Assembly: GCA_041987545.1 (NCBI GenBank)
Contig: JBHIWH010000008.1
Coordinates: 128,557 to 192,556 of the forward strand
DNA from: JAJRXR01 sp041987545
GTDB lineage: Bacteria; Planctomycetota; Phycisphaerae; Phycisphaerales; UBA1924
Reading direction: 5' to 3'
DNA: 64,000 nucleotides
In this document: in pieces, positions 35,665 to 44,472 of the stretch
How positions within the stretch are numbered: the first letter of the stretch is position 1
How the letters are laid out: every line of letters begins with the position of its first letter
The notes under the pieces: model-generated
The model's database searches: none
Told to the model about the DNA's origin: nothing
What the model saw: the letters and a program-made list of their open reading frames with translations, nothing else
Position numbers and translations under genes: made by a program

Positions 35665-38649
35665 ATGACCCCCAAGGCCGTCCTCGCCGCCGGCGCCACC
35701 CTCTCCGGCGCCGCCGTCGTCGCCCTCGCCTTCTCCGCCTCGACCCCCCGGAGCGACGCCCACCACGTCATCGCCCGGGGCCTCGTCGACGAGTTCGTCA
35801 ACTGGGAGAACCCCCACGTCCACCCGCTGGACATGACCCCGGACCGCTCGACGCTGCTGGCCGTCAACACCGCCGACAACCGCCTCGAGGTCTTCGACCT
35901 CACCGGCGCCCAGCCCGAGATCGTCGCCTCGATCCCCGTGGGGCTCGACCCCGTCTCCGTCCGCGCACGCGGCAACTCCGAGGCCTGGGTCGTCAACCAC
36001 ATCTCCGACTCGGTCTCGATCGTGGACCTGGACGCGATGAACGTCGTCGCGACCATCCAGACCGACGACGAGCCCGCCGATGTGATCTTCGCCGGCGCCC
36101 CGCAGCGCGCGTTCGTCACCTGCTCGCAGGCCAACACGATCCTGGTCTTCGACCCCGCGGCGCCTGGCGTGCCGACCGCGTCGATCTCGATCGAGGGCGA
36201 GGACCCCAGGGCCCTGGCCGTCAGCCCCGACGGCTTGACCGTCTACGCCGCCATCTTCGAGTCCGGCAACGCCTCCACGATCCTCGGCGGCGGCATCGCC
36301 GACTCCGGCACCATCGCCTACCCGCCCAACGTCGTCAGCACACCCGCCGGCCCCCACGGCGGAGTCAACCCCCCGCCAAACGACGGCGCCGCGTTCAGTC
36401 CCCCCGAGAACGAGGAAAACCCCAACCCGCCACGCGTCGGACTCATCGTCCGCCGAAACGACGCCGGCGCCTGGCTCGACGACACGGGCGCCGACTGGTC
36501 CAACCTCGTCTCGGGCGCCTTCGCCCCGCTGTCGGGCCGCGTCACCGGCTGGACCCTCGTCGATCACGACGTCGCCATCGTGGACGCCTCCTCGCTCGCC
36601 GTCTCCTACTCCACCTCGCTCATGAACGCCAACATGGCCATCGCCGTCAACCCCGCGACCGAGGAGATCGCCGTCGTCGGCACCGACGGAACGAATGAGA
36701 TCCGCTTCGAGCCCAACGTCAACGGCCGCTTCGTCCGCGTCCTCGGCTCCCGCATCGACCCCCTCGACCCGTCCAACACCACGACCACCGATCTGAACCC
36801 ACACCTGACCTACTCGCCGGGCCCGGGCTTCGTGCCCGAGCTCCAGTCCACCCGCGACCAGTCCGTCGGCGACCCCCGCGCCATCGCCTTCTCGCCCGAC
36901 GGCCTAAGCACCTTCGTCGCCGGCATGGGCTCCAACAACGTCGCCGTCTTTGATTCCTCGCTCGCCCGCGGCGCCCCGACGACGTTCGAGGTCGGCGAGG
37001 GCCCGACGGGACTGGCCTACGACGCCACGCCCGGTCAGGAGCGGCTGTTCGTCCTCAACAAGTTCGCCGGCTCGATCTCCGTCATCGACCTCACCGCCGC
37101 GGGCGACCCGACCCTCGAGATCCCCTTCTTCGACCCCACCCCCCAAGCGATCAGGGTCGGCCGCAAGCACCTCTACGACACGCACAAGACCTCGGGCCTC
37201 GGGCAGGCCTCGTGCGCCTCGTGCCACATCGACGCACGCACCGACCGCCTCGCATGGGACCTGGGCGACCCGGCCGGCGAGATGAAGGAGTTCGACCAGA
37301 ACTGCCCCGACGGCGCCTGCACGGACTGGCACCCCATGAAGGGCCCCATGACCACGCAAACCCTCCAGGACATCATCGAGAAGGAGCCCCACCACTGGCG
37401 GGGCGACCGATTCGGCATCGAGGAGTTCAACGGCGCCTTCGTCGGCCTCCTCGGCGACGACACCGAGCTCACCCCCGCCGAGATGCAGGAGTTCGAGGAC
37501 TTCCTCGCCACCATCCACTTCCCCCCCAACCCCTTCCGCAACCTCGACAACTCACTGCCCACCGACCTCCCCCTGCCCGGGCACTACACCACGGGACGCT
37601 TCGCCCCCCCGGGCCAGCCCCTGCCCAACGGCGACGCGGTCGCGGGCCTCAACGAGTACCGCTTCGGCTTCCTCGACGCCCCCTTCCAGTGCGTCACCTG
37701 CCACACCCTCCCCACCGGCATGGGCGCCAACGTGGACTTCATCGGCGGGCCCCCCTTCAACCAGCTCCCCCCGGGCCCGAACGGCGAGCTGCACCACGCG
37801 CTCGTCTCGCTCGACGGCTCGACCAACCGCGCCATCAAGATCCCCCAGACCCGCGCCATCTACGAGAAGACCGGCTTCAACACCACCCAGCTCCGCAACA
37901 CCGCGGGCTTCGGCGTCCTCCACGACGGCTCGGTGGACTCCATCGAGCGCTTCATCGCCGAGCCCGCCTTCTCCGTCTCCTCCGACCAGGAGATCGCGGA
38001 CATGGTCGCCTTCATGCTCGCTTTCTCCGGCTCCGACCTGCCCGAGCCCCAGGGCATCCTCGAGCCCCCGGGACCGCCGAGCCTCGACACCCACGCCGCC
38101 GTCGGCAAGCAGACCACGCTCGACGGCTCCGAGTCGGGCGACCTCGCCCTGCTCCAACTCCTGAAGGACGAGGCGGATCTCTCGCGAATCGGGCTCGTGG
38201 CCAAGGGCGTCTACCAGGGAGAGCCCCGTGGCTTCACGTACCTCGGCGCCAACCTGTACCAGTCCGACCGCGCCGCCGAGTCCATCTCGCACTCGGCGCT
38301 CATCGCCTCCGCGGCGACCGGCGCCGAGATCACGTTGACCGCCGTCCCCCTCGGCACGCAGTTCCGCATCGGAGTTGACCGCGACTCGGACGGGCATTAC
38401 GACCGCGACGAGTTCGACGCCTGCGCCGACCCGGCCGACCCGCTCTCCGACCCGACAAACTCGTCGTGCGACTGCGGCCCGGCCGACCTCGCCGAGCCCC
38501 TGGGCGTCCTCGACTTCTCCGACGTGCTGGCGTTCCTGACCGCGTTCGGCGCCGAGGACCCCGCCGCCGACCTCGCGCCGCCCGCGGGCGTGTTCGATTT
38601 CTCCGATGTCCTCGCGTTCCTCACCGCATTCGGCGAGGGCTGCCCCTAG
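35665..38649 (+). CDS. Beta-propeller / cytochrome c fusion with GC-type dockerin-like domain
   Basis: 994 residues. An N-terminal signal/anchor is followed by YncE-like seven-blade propeller repeats (LLAVNTADNRLEVFDL, AWVVNHISDSVSIVDLD, RAFVTCSQANTILVFDP, TFVAGMGSNNVAVFDSS, LFVLNKFAGSISVIDL). Then come two c-type haem sites: CASCH at residues 517-521 and CVTCH at residues 676-680. IPQTRAIYEKTGFN and TAGFGVLHDGSVDSIERFI resemble di-haem peroxidase/cytochrome domains. The end is CGPADLAEPLGVLDFSDV ... EGCP. An extracellular or periplasmic redox protein on the dockerin tether. ATG 35665 has GCAGGAG upstream. Confidence 0.82.
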   Translation: MTPKAVLAAGATLSGAAVVALAFSASTPRSDAHHVIARGLVDEFVNWENPHVHPLDMTPDRSTLLAVNTADNRLEVFDLTGAQPEIVASIPVGLDPVSVRARGNSEAWVVNHISDSVSIVDLDAMNVVATIQTDDEPADVIFAGAPQRAFVTCSQANTILVFDPAAPGVPTASISIEGEDPRALAVSPDGLTVYAAIFESGNASTILGGGIADSGTIAYPPNVVSTPAGPHGGVNPPPNDGAAFSPPENEENPNPPRVGLIVRRNDAGAWLDDTGADWSNLVSGAFAPLSGRVTGWTLVDHDVAIVDASSLAVSYSTSLMNANMAIAVNPATEEIAVVGTDGTNEIRFEPNVNGRFVRVLGSRIDPLDPSNTTTTDLNPHLTYSPGPGFVPELQSTRDQSVGDPRAIAFSPDGLSTFVAGMGSNNVAVFDSSLARGAPTTFEVGEGPTGLAYDATPGQERLFVLNKFAGSISVIDLTAAGDPTLEIPFFDPTPQAIRVGRKHLYDTHKTSGLGQASCASCHIDARTDRLAWDLGDPAGEMKEFDQNCPDGACTDWHPMKGPMTTQTLQDIIEKEPHHWRGDRFGIEEFNGAFVGLLGDDTELTPAEMQEFEDFLATIHFPPNPFRNLDNSLPTDLPLPGHYTTGRFAPPGQPLPNGDAVAGLNEYRFGFLDAPFQCVTCHTLPTGMGANVDFIGGPPFNQLPPGPNGELHHALVSLDGSTNRAIKIPQTRAIYEKTGFNTTQLRNTAGFGVLHDGSVDSIERFIAEPAFSVSSDQEIADMVAFMLAFSGSDLPEPQGILEPPGPPSLDTHAAVGKQTTLDGSESGDLALLQLLKDEADLSRIGLVAKGVYQGEPRGFTYLGANLYQSDRAAESISHSALIASAATGAEITLTAVPLGTQFRIGVDRDSDGHYDRDEFDACADPADPLSDPTNSSCDCGPADLAEPLGVLDFSDVLAFLTAFGAEDPAADLAPPAGVFDFSDVLAFLTAFGEGCP

Positions 38650-38696
38650 TCCCCCTCTGGGGCGTGTGGTTTCGGCTTCGGCCCCGGGCCCCCGGC

Positions 38697-38707
38697 GCGG
38701 TACGCTG
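38697..38707 (+). promoter_or_regulatory. Promoter element GCGGTACGCTG
   Basis: GGCGCGGTACGCTGCC spans this site and is repeated base for base before the paralogous gene at 40133. TACGCT (38701-38706) is the -10-like hexamer, 38 nt before the ATG, with AAGGAG in the leader. Confidence 0.5.
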
Positions 38708-38738
38708 CCGGTGATCGCGGACAACCAAGGAGACCCGC

Positions 38739-40049
38739 ATGACCCCCTGCCTCCTCGCCTCCGCCGCCCTCCTGGCCGCCGCGCCCGCCGTCGCCTCTCC
38801 CGACCTCATCGCCGCCCGCGTCGACTCCATCAACCACTACGGCGAGGTGCCCGGCACCCACGCCTACTCGTTCGGCGCCACCGTCTGCAACATCGGCGCC
38901 GACACGGCCACGTACAACCACCTCACCAACCAGCACCCCCTCCTCGCCCAGCATCTCTACCGCATCGCCGACGGCCGCCTCGAACAGATCGGCATGTCCT
39001 GGGCCTTCCACACGTTCTTCGCCCTCGAGCAGGGCGTCTGCGACACCTGCTCGCCCGTCGGCGGCGGAGACCTCGGCCCCGGCTGTTCTGTGTCCGATAC
39101 CGCCGGCATCCTCGGCGGCCAGCCGCAGCTCGGACCCCGCTTCGAGGTCAACGCCTCCACCGGCATCTTCGACTTCCCGTTCTCCAACCCCGGCGGCGAG
39201 CTGGGCGACATCATCTTCAAGCGCGTGCAGGTCCCCACCGGCCTGCTCACCCAGGACGCGACGTACATCGCCGAACTCCAGGTCGTCTCGCCCGAGGACA
39301 CGGGCGCCACGGCGACCAACAACGCGTCCTACCGCACGGCCAACCTGCAGCCCAACGGCAGCCTCACCCTCTCGGGCGACACACAGCGCGAGCGCCCCGC
39401 CATCCTCGCCTGGGCCGACCTCGACCCCGAGGTCGTTGTCCGCACCGTGAACGTGCCGGGCGACGGCCGCTTTCACGCCGCCGCCAAGGTCATCAACCTG
39501 GGCGACGGCACGTGGCGATACCACTACGCCCTGCACAATCTCGACTCCCACCGCGCCGCCAACGGCATCATCATCCCCGCCTTCGTCTTCCAGGTGTCCG
39601 ACACCGATTTCCATGCGCCGCACTACCACTCCGGCTCGCCCGTGGACAACCAACCCTGGGAGTTCACGCCCGGCGCCGTCTCCGTCGCCTGGTTCGCCCC
39701 CGAGCACACACCCGCAAACGACCTGTCCGCCAACGCGCTGCGCTGGGGCACGACGTACTCGTTCTCGTTCACGGCTCCCGCCCCCCCGGTCGAGGCCGAC
39801 GCCACCGTCTTCCTCTTCCGCCCGGGGGCAGGCGACGGCTCGTTCTCCGTCTCCCTGCCCGTGCCCGGCGCCCAGTGCCTGGCCGACCTCGCCCCGCCCT
39901 TCGGCGCCCTCGACTTCTCCGACGTGGTCGCGTTCCTGACCGCGTTCGCGGCCGAGGAGCCCGCGGCCGACCTCGCAGAGCCCATGGGAGTCTTCGATTT
40001 CTCCGACGTCGTGGCGTTCCTCGCCGCGTTCAGCTCGGGCTGCCCCTGA
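38739..40049 (+). CDS. Secreted dockerin-like protein, first of a tandem paralogous pair
   Basis: 436 residues. Signal peptide to about residue 19. Body phrases INHYGEVPGTHAYSFGATVCNIG, LYRIADGRLEQIGMSW, VCDTCSPVGGGDLGPGCSVSD, FHAPHYHSGSPVDNQPW recur almost unchanged in the next gene, so the two arose by duplication. Conserved Cys (CDTC) and His-rich HAPHYHSGSP are candidate metal or disulfide sites. It ends CLADLAPPFGALDFSDV ... SGCP. Some Phycisphaerae secreted proteins share this arrangement; function unknown. Confidence 0.75.
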   Translation: MTPCLLASAALLAAAPAVASPDLIAARVDSINHYGEVPGTHAYSFGATVCNIGADTATYNHLTNQHPLLAQHLYRIADGRLEQIGMSWAFHTFFALEQGVCDTCSPVGGGDLGPGCSVSDTAGILGGQPQLGPRFEVNASTGIFDFPFSNPGGELGDIIFKRVQVPTGLLTQDATYIAELQVVSPEDTGATATNNASYRTANLQPNGSLTLSGDTQRERPAILAWADLDPEVVVRTVNVPGDGRFHAAAKVINLGDGTWRYHYALHNLDSHRAANGIIIPAFVFQVSDTDFHAPHYHSGSPVDNQPWEFTPGAVSVAWFAPEHTPANDLSANALRWGTTYSFSFTAPAPPVEADATVFLFRPGAGDGSFSVSLPVPGAQCLADLAPPFGALDFSDVVAFLTAFAAEEPAADLAEPMGVFDFSDVVAFLAAFSSGCP

Positions 40050-40092
40050 GCCCCTCTCGAGGGTTCATTTCGGTTCGTAAGAGCGCCGCGGC

Positions 40093-40103
40093 GCGGTACG
40101 CTG
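40093..40103 (+). promoter_or_regulatory. Promoter element GCGGTACGCTG
   Basis: Second copy of the 16-bp GGCGCGGTACGCTGCC block; TACGCT at 40097-40102 is 36 nt before the ATG, followed by AGGGGG. Confidence 0.5.
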
Positions 40104-40132
40104 CCCCCGCAACCGCACGAAGGGGGAACCAC

Positions 40133-41455
40133 ATGACGACCCGTCGCCTCGCCGCCGCCGCTCTCGCGCTCGCCGCCCCGGCCGCCCTCGCGGGCCCGGA
40201 CATCATCACGGGCGAGATCTCGACCTCGGTGCACTACGGCCAGATCGACGGCGTCCACGCCTACGCCTTCGCCACCACCGCCTGCAACCTCGGCGACGCC
40301 GAGATCAACTGGTTCATCGACTCCCCCGCCCATCCCGTGACGATCGAGAACCTCTACCGCGTCCACGACGGGCGCCTCGAACAGGTCGGCCTCTCCTTCG
40401 CCGCCCACACCGTCGTCCCCCTGCAGAACAACCTGTGCTCGACCTGCACGCCCGCCGCCGGCTTCCAGCAGCTCGGCGCCGGCTGCTCGAACCCCAACGC
40501 CGCCTCCATCATGGGCGCCCAGGCCTACCTCGGCTCGCGCTCCGAGATCAACGCCGCGACCGGCGCCTTCCCGTTCCCGTTCGACACCGCGGGCGAGCCG
40601 CTGGGCGACCTCATCAATCGCCGCCTCCAGGTCCCCGAGTCACTCCTGACCCCGGGCGATGAGTACTTCGCCGAGGTCCAGTACGTCGCCGCCGACGACG
40701 CGGGCGCCGGCGCGGGCCTGAACAACGCCTCCTCCCGCGCCGCGACCCTGAGCCCCCTGCTCACGTTCGCCGCGACGGGTGACACCCACCGCGAGATACC
40801 CGCCATCCTCGCCTGGGCCGCCGGAGACCCCGACGTCGTCGTCCGCACCGTGGACATCCCGGGCGACGGCCGCTTCCACGTCGCCGCCAAAGTTGTCAAC
40901 CAGGGCGACGGCACGTGGCGCTACCACTACGCCATCCACAACCTCAACTCGCACCTCTCGGCCGCCTCCCTCTCCGTTCCCGTCCAGGTCGCCCAGGTCT
41001 ACGAGCCCGATTTCCACGCCCCCCTCTACCACTCGGGCTCGCCCGTGGACAACCAGCCCTGGGCCTTCTGGGTCGGCAACGGCTCCATCGCCTGGTTCAC
41101 CGACAACCACTCGCCCGGCGCCGACCTCTCCGCCAACGCCGTCCGCTGGGGCACGATGTACACGTTCTCCGTCACCACCGAGTCGGGCCCCACCGAGTCC
41201 GACGTCACCGTCGGCCTCTTCCGCCCCGGCGGCCCGGGCTCGTTCACCGTCCAGCTCCCCACGCCGGGATGGCAGTTCTGCTCGGGCGCCGACATCGCCC
41301 TGCCCTACGGCCAGCTCGACTTCTCCGACGTCACAGCGTTCCTTGCCGCGTTCGCCGCCGGCCAGCCCATCGCCGACTACGCCGAGCCCTACGGCCAGTT
41401 TGATTTCTCAGACGTCGCCTTCTTCCTCACCGAGTTCGCCGAGGGCTGCCCCTAA
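40133..41455 (+). CDS. Secreted dockerin-like protein, second of a tandem paralogous pair
   Basis: 440 residues. Signal peptide to about residue 20. It parallels the upstream gene block by block: VHYGQIDGVHAYAFATTACNLG, LYRVHDGRLEQVGLSF, LCSTCTPAAGFQQLGAGCSN, FHAPLYHSGSPVDNQPWAFW. Its dockerin-like module is divergent: CSGADIALPYGQLDFSDV and ADYAEPYGQFDFSDVAFFL, with Tyr replacing Phe. Duplicate retention with a diverged tail may mean different docking partners. Confidence 0.75.
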   Translation: MTTRRLAAAALALAAPAALAGPDIITGEISTSVHYGQIDGVHAYAFATTACNLGDAEINWFIDSPAHPVTIENLYRVHDGRLEQVGLSFAAHTVVPLQNNLCSTCTPAAGFQQLGAGCSNPNAASIMGAQAYLGSRSEINAATGAFPFPFDTAGEPLGDLINRRLQVPESLLTPGDEYFAEVQYVAADDAGAGAGLNNASSRAATLSPLLTFAATGDTHREIPAILAWAAGDPDVVVRTVDIPGDGRFHVAAKVVNQGDGTWRYHYAIHNLNSHLSAASLSVPVQVAQVYEPDFHAPLYHSGSPVDNQPWAFWVGNGSIAWFTDNHSPGADLSANAVRWGTMYTFSVTTESGPTESDVTVGLFRPGGPGSFTVQLPTPGWQFCSGADIALPYGQLDFSDVTAFLAAFAAGQPIADYAEPYGQFDFSDVAFFLTEFAEGCP

Positions 41456-41598
41456 ACCGCCGGTCGGCAGCGACTTGCACCCGGCTCCACGCCCCCGCCC
41501 GTCCCCCGATCGCGATCCGGGCGGCGCCGTCACATCGCCCCTCTGAAACGCCTCTCCCGTGTTCCCGTACCAACCGGTACCACACAGGAGACCCGCCC

Positions 41599-42009
41599 AT
41601 GCTGCGCTCGCTCGCCACCGCCGCCCTCGTCGCCTCGACACTGTTCCTCACCGGCTGCGTCGTCTCGGTCAAGAGCCACGGCACGCACAGCTACGCCTCC
41701 GACACCCACCGGACCGTCAACCCCCACGAGTTCGCATCCCTCGTCGAGCAGAACAAGCACGTGCACCTGGGCATGCACCGCGACGAGGCCCTGGCCCAGT
41801 ACCCGGCCGACCTGGTCACCAAGTTCGACGCCGCGACCTACGACGCCCGCACCCTCGAGGTCTGGCAGGTCTACGCCTACTCGGACTCCAAGAACGCCAA
41901 GTTCGAGCGCTGGCTGTACTTCGTCGACGGCACGCTCGTCGAGATGTCGCGCAGCGAGGTCGACTACGACGACGACCCGGCGATCCTCGATCGCTGGATG
42001 CGCAACTGA
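41599..42009 (+). CDS. Small lipoprotein of unknown function
   Basis: 136 residues. The lipobox LTGC at about residues 17-20 gives a predicted lipidated Cys. The mature part (ASLVEQNKHVHLGMHRDEALAQYPADLV, WQVYAYSDSKNAKFERWLYFVDGTLVEMSR) loosely resembles small outer-membrane assembly lipoproteins of the BamE/SmpA type in layout, but this is a weak resemblance. AGGAG precedes the ATG. Confidence 0.75.
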   Translation: MLRSLATAALVASTLFLTGCVVSVKSHGTHSYASDTHRTVNPHEFASLVEQNKHVHLGMHRDEALAQYPADLVTKFDAATYDARTLEVWQVYAYSDSKNAKFERWLYFVDGTLVEMSRSEVDYDDDPAILDRWMRN

Positions 42010-42013
42010 CCCC

Positions 42014-42078
42014 GGCCGGCCGAGGCCGGCCCAGAGCACGCAGACCCCGTGAGACGCACGGCCGGCCCCCGGGCCGGC
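42014..42078. other. Two GC-rich hairpins between lipoprotein and GNAT genes
   Basis: GGCCGGCC GA GGCCGGCC (42014-42031) and GCCGGCCC CC GGGCCGGC (42061-42078). Both could act as terminators of the lipoprotein gene but neither has a T-tract. Confidence 0.35.
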
Positions 42079-42098
42079 TTGCGTCGCGCGCTCCACCC

Positions 42099-42109
42099 GC
42101 GGTACGCTG
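42099..42109 (+). promoter_or_regulatory. Promoter element GCGGTACGCTG before GNAT gene (leaderless)
   Basis: TACGCT (42103-42108) ends 5 nt before ATG 42114, with TTGCGT at 42079-42084 as a possible -35, 18 nt upstream. Same 11-mer as three other promoters, here with no room for a leader. Confidence 0.5.
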
Positions 42110-42113
42110 TCAC

Positions 42114-42677
42114 ATGCTCATCCGCCCCGTCGAGCCCCGCGACCACCAGGCGATCACCGACATCCTCAACCACGAGATCGTGACGGGCGTCGCCCACTTC
42201 GCGACCGAGCCACTGACTCTTGCCCAGGTCGGAGAGCACTTCGCGGCCGAGCAAGACCGCTACCCCTGGTACGCCGCCGAAGTCGATGGCCGGGCCATCG
42301 GCTTCTGCAAGTCCGGCCCCTGGAAGCCGAGGGGCGCCTACGCGTGGGCGGTCGAGATCTCCGTCTACGTCCGCCCCGATCATCACGGCAAGGGCATCGG
42401 CCGGGCCCTCTACGACGCCCTCGTCCCCGACCTCCGCGCCCGGGGCTTCCGAACCATGATCGCCGGCGCCACCATGCCCAACCCCGCAAGCGAGCGCCTC
42501 CACCTCGCGATTGGCATGACGCAGGCCGCGCGCTTCCCCGCCAACGGCTTCAAGCACGGCCGCTGGCACGACGTCGTCTACTGGTCGATGGACCTGCACC
42601 CGGTCGCCGACGACGAGGCGTTGCCCACGCCCCTCGGGTTCAGCCCCACCACCGCCGGCCCCACAGCGCCACGTTGA
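42114..42677 (+). CDS. GNAT N-acetyltransferase (phosphinothricin-acetyltransferase-like)
   Basis: 187 residues. IRPVEPRDHQAITDILNHEI at the start and the acetyl-CoA motif VRPDHHGKGIGRALYDAL are typical; GATMPNPASERLHLAIGMTQAARFPANGFKHGRWHDVVYWSM closely follows the Pat/Bar-type N-acyltransferase pattern. It probably acetylates an amino acid or analogue amine. Its 3' end overlaps the convergent asparagine synthase gene by 38 nt. Confidence 0.88.
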   Translation: MLIRPVEPRDHQAITDILNHEIVTGVAHFATEPLTLAQVGEHFAAEQDRYPWYAAEVDGRAIGFCKSGPWKPRGAYAWAVEISVYVRPDHHGKGIGRALYDALVPDLRARGFRTMIAGATMPNPASERLHLAIGMTQAARFPANGFKHGRWHDVVYWSMDLHPVADDEALPTPLGFSPTTAGPTAPR

Positions 42678-44457
42678 TCATCGGCCACGCCATGTGCCAC
42701 AGCTCGCCGGGCCGGGCGCAGATATCCGCGACCGCCTTCTGGTCGAAGATCTCGCCCGCCAGCACCGACTCCCGGAGTGCCCCGGCGCAATCCCCCACCC
42801 ACCCCTGGAACGGCAGCGGGAAGCTCGCCTTCGGCCGGGCCACCACCGCCGCCAGCAACTCTCCCGCGAACGCCTCACGCAGCGCGATCTTCGTACCGCC
42901 GTCGGCCCCGCCTCCACCGGCCTGGTACTTGCGAGCCATCGGCAGGGCCTCGGCCGCCGCGCACACGGCCGCGTCCGCGAAGGGCGTCCGCCCCTCGACC
43001 GATTCGAGCATCGTCGCCGAGTCCAGCCGCCGCAGCAGGTTGGACAGGTTCACGCGCCGGTGAAACCGCAGGTGCGCCTGCACCCGGATGTCCTGGTCCG
43101 AGTCACCCCGGGCGCCCGCCCCGACCTCCGCCTCGCACGCGTCGAACTCGGCGTTGAACGCCTCGAACAACCACGCGTCTCCCTCGACCGCCCGCGCCGC
43201 CGGCGGGCTCATCACGCCGTTCTTCGCGCCCGCCGGGATCCAGGCCGCCGAAGCCAGATGGAACTCGCCCCCGTCCCGGGGCAGCCGCGCCGACCCGGAC
43301 GCGTGCTCGGCCGCCAGGGCCATCGGCAGCTCGTACCCCCCGAACAGCTCGTCGGCGCCCTCGCCGCTCAGCGTCACCACGTCCCCCCGCCCCCGGATCG
43401 CCCGCGCCACCTCGTTGATCGCCACCTCGTTCGGCGTGGACAGCACCACCCCCTGCCGCTCCACCATCTCCCGCCAGCGCTCGACGAACAGCTCGGGCGT
43501 GACGATCGCCTCCGTGTGCTCGCTATCGAGCGCCGCCGCGACCTCGCGTGCAAACTCGAAGTCGGCAGAGTCGGACCCCGCGTCCGCCGCGCCGGCGCAG
43601 TACGTCCGGAGCGTGTCCGTCTCGCGCCGCGCGACCGCGCACACGACCGAGCTGTCCAGCCCGCCCGAGAGCAGGCAGCACGTCGGCACGTCCGACCGCA
43701 GGTGACGCCGCACCGAGTCCTCGACCATTTCGCGAATGCCTTCGCCCGTCGCGCCCGCGATCGGCGCTTCGTGCGTGGTCTCGCGGAGTGTCTCCGACGC
43801 CAGGTCGATCCCGATCCACTCCCCCGGCCGGACGGCCCGCACGCCCTCGAACATCGTCCGCGAGCCCACGACCGGGCGGATCGTCGTCAGGTACGCGCTG
43901 ATGCCGACCAGGTCGGGCCGCGCCGAGACGCGGGGGTGGGCCAGGATCGCCGGGATCTCAGACGCCGCGACCATCTCAGCGTGCCCATCGACCTCGCCCC
44001 GCCAGAGGTACAGGGGCTTGATCCCCATCGGGTCGCGTCCGAGCAGGAGCGTCCTGTCGCGCCGGTCGTGGAGTGCGAAGGCGTACATCCCCCGCAGCCG
44101 CGGCGCCGCGTCCGGGCCCCAGCGGGCCAGGGCGTGCAGGACCGTCTCGGTGTCGCACGACGATCGGAATCGGACGCCCTCGGCCTCCAGCTCGGCCCGC
44201 AGCTCGGCGTCGTTGTACAGCTCGCCGTTGTAGATCAGGCTGAACCGCCCGTCGGGCGTGGTCATCGGCTGGCGGCCGGCCGGCGTGGGGTCGAGGACGG
44301 CAAGGCGGCGGTGGGCGAGGAGGACCGAGGCGTGCCGCTCGAGGGTGGCGTCGTCGGGGCCGCGGTGGGCCATGAGGTCGCGCATGCGGGCGGCCTGGGC
44401 GTCGGAGACGCTCGGGGCGTGGCCGTCGGGGGCCGCGATGGCGAGGATGCCGCACAC
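42640..44457 (-). CDS. asnB: Asparagine synthase (glutamine-hydrolysing)
   Basis: 605 residues. Cys2 (MCGI) is the class II amidotransferase nucleophile; HRGPD and YNGELYN follow. The synthetase domain has the ATP PP-loop SGGLDS at residues 264-269 and SGEGADELFGGYE. It makes Asn from Asp, Gln and ATP, or an Asn-like amidation in a secondary pathway. GTG start 44457. The first about 59 codons have the opposite strand-composition bias from the rest of the gene. Confidence 0.93.
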   Translation of the reverse strand: MCGILAIAAPDGHAPSVSDAQAARMRDLMAHRGPDDATLERHASVLLAHRRLAVLDPTPAGRQPMTTPDGRFSLIYNGELYNDAELRAELEAEGVRFRSSCDTETVLHALARWGPDAAPRLRGMYAFALHDRRDRTLLLGRDPMGIKPLYLWRGEVDGHAEMVAASEIPAILAHPRVSARPDLVGISAYLTTIRPVVGSRTMFEGVRAVRPGEWIGIDLASETLRETTHEAPIAGATGEGIREMVEDSVRRHLRSDVPTCCLLSGGLDSSVVCAVARRETDTLRTYCAGAADAGSDSADFEFAREVAAALDSEHTEAIVTPELFVERWREMVERQGVVLSTPNEVAINEVARAIRGRGDVVTLSGEGADELFGGYELPMALAAEHASGSARLPRDGGEFHLASAAWIPAGAKNGVMSPPAARAVEGDAWLFEAFNAEFDACEAEVGAGARGDSDQDIRVQAHLRFHRRVNLSNLLRRLDSATMLESVEGRTPFADAAVCAAAEALPMARKYQAGGGGADGGTKIALREAFAGELLAAVVARPKASFPLPFQGWVGDCAGALRESVLAGEIFDQKAVADICARPGELWHMAWPMINVALWGRRWWG

Positions 44458-44472
44458 GAGAGGGTGTATCGG

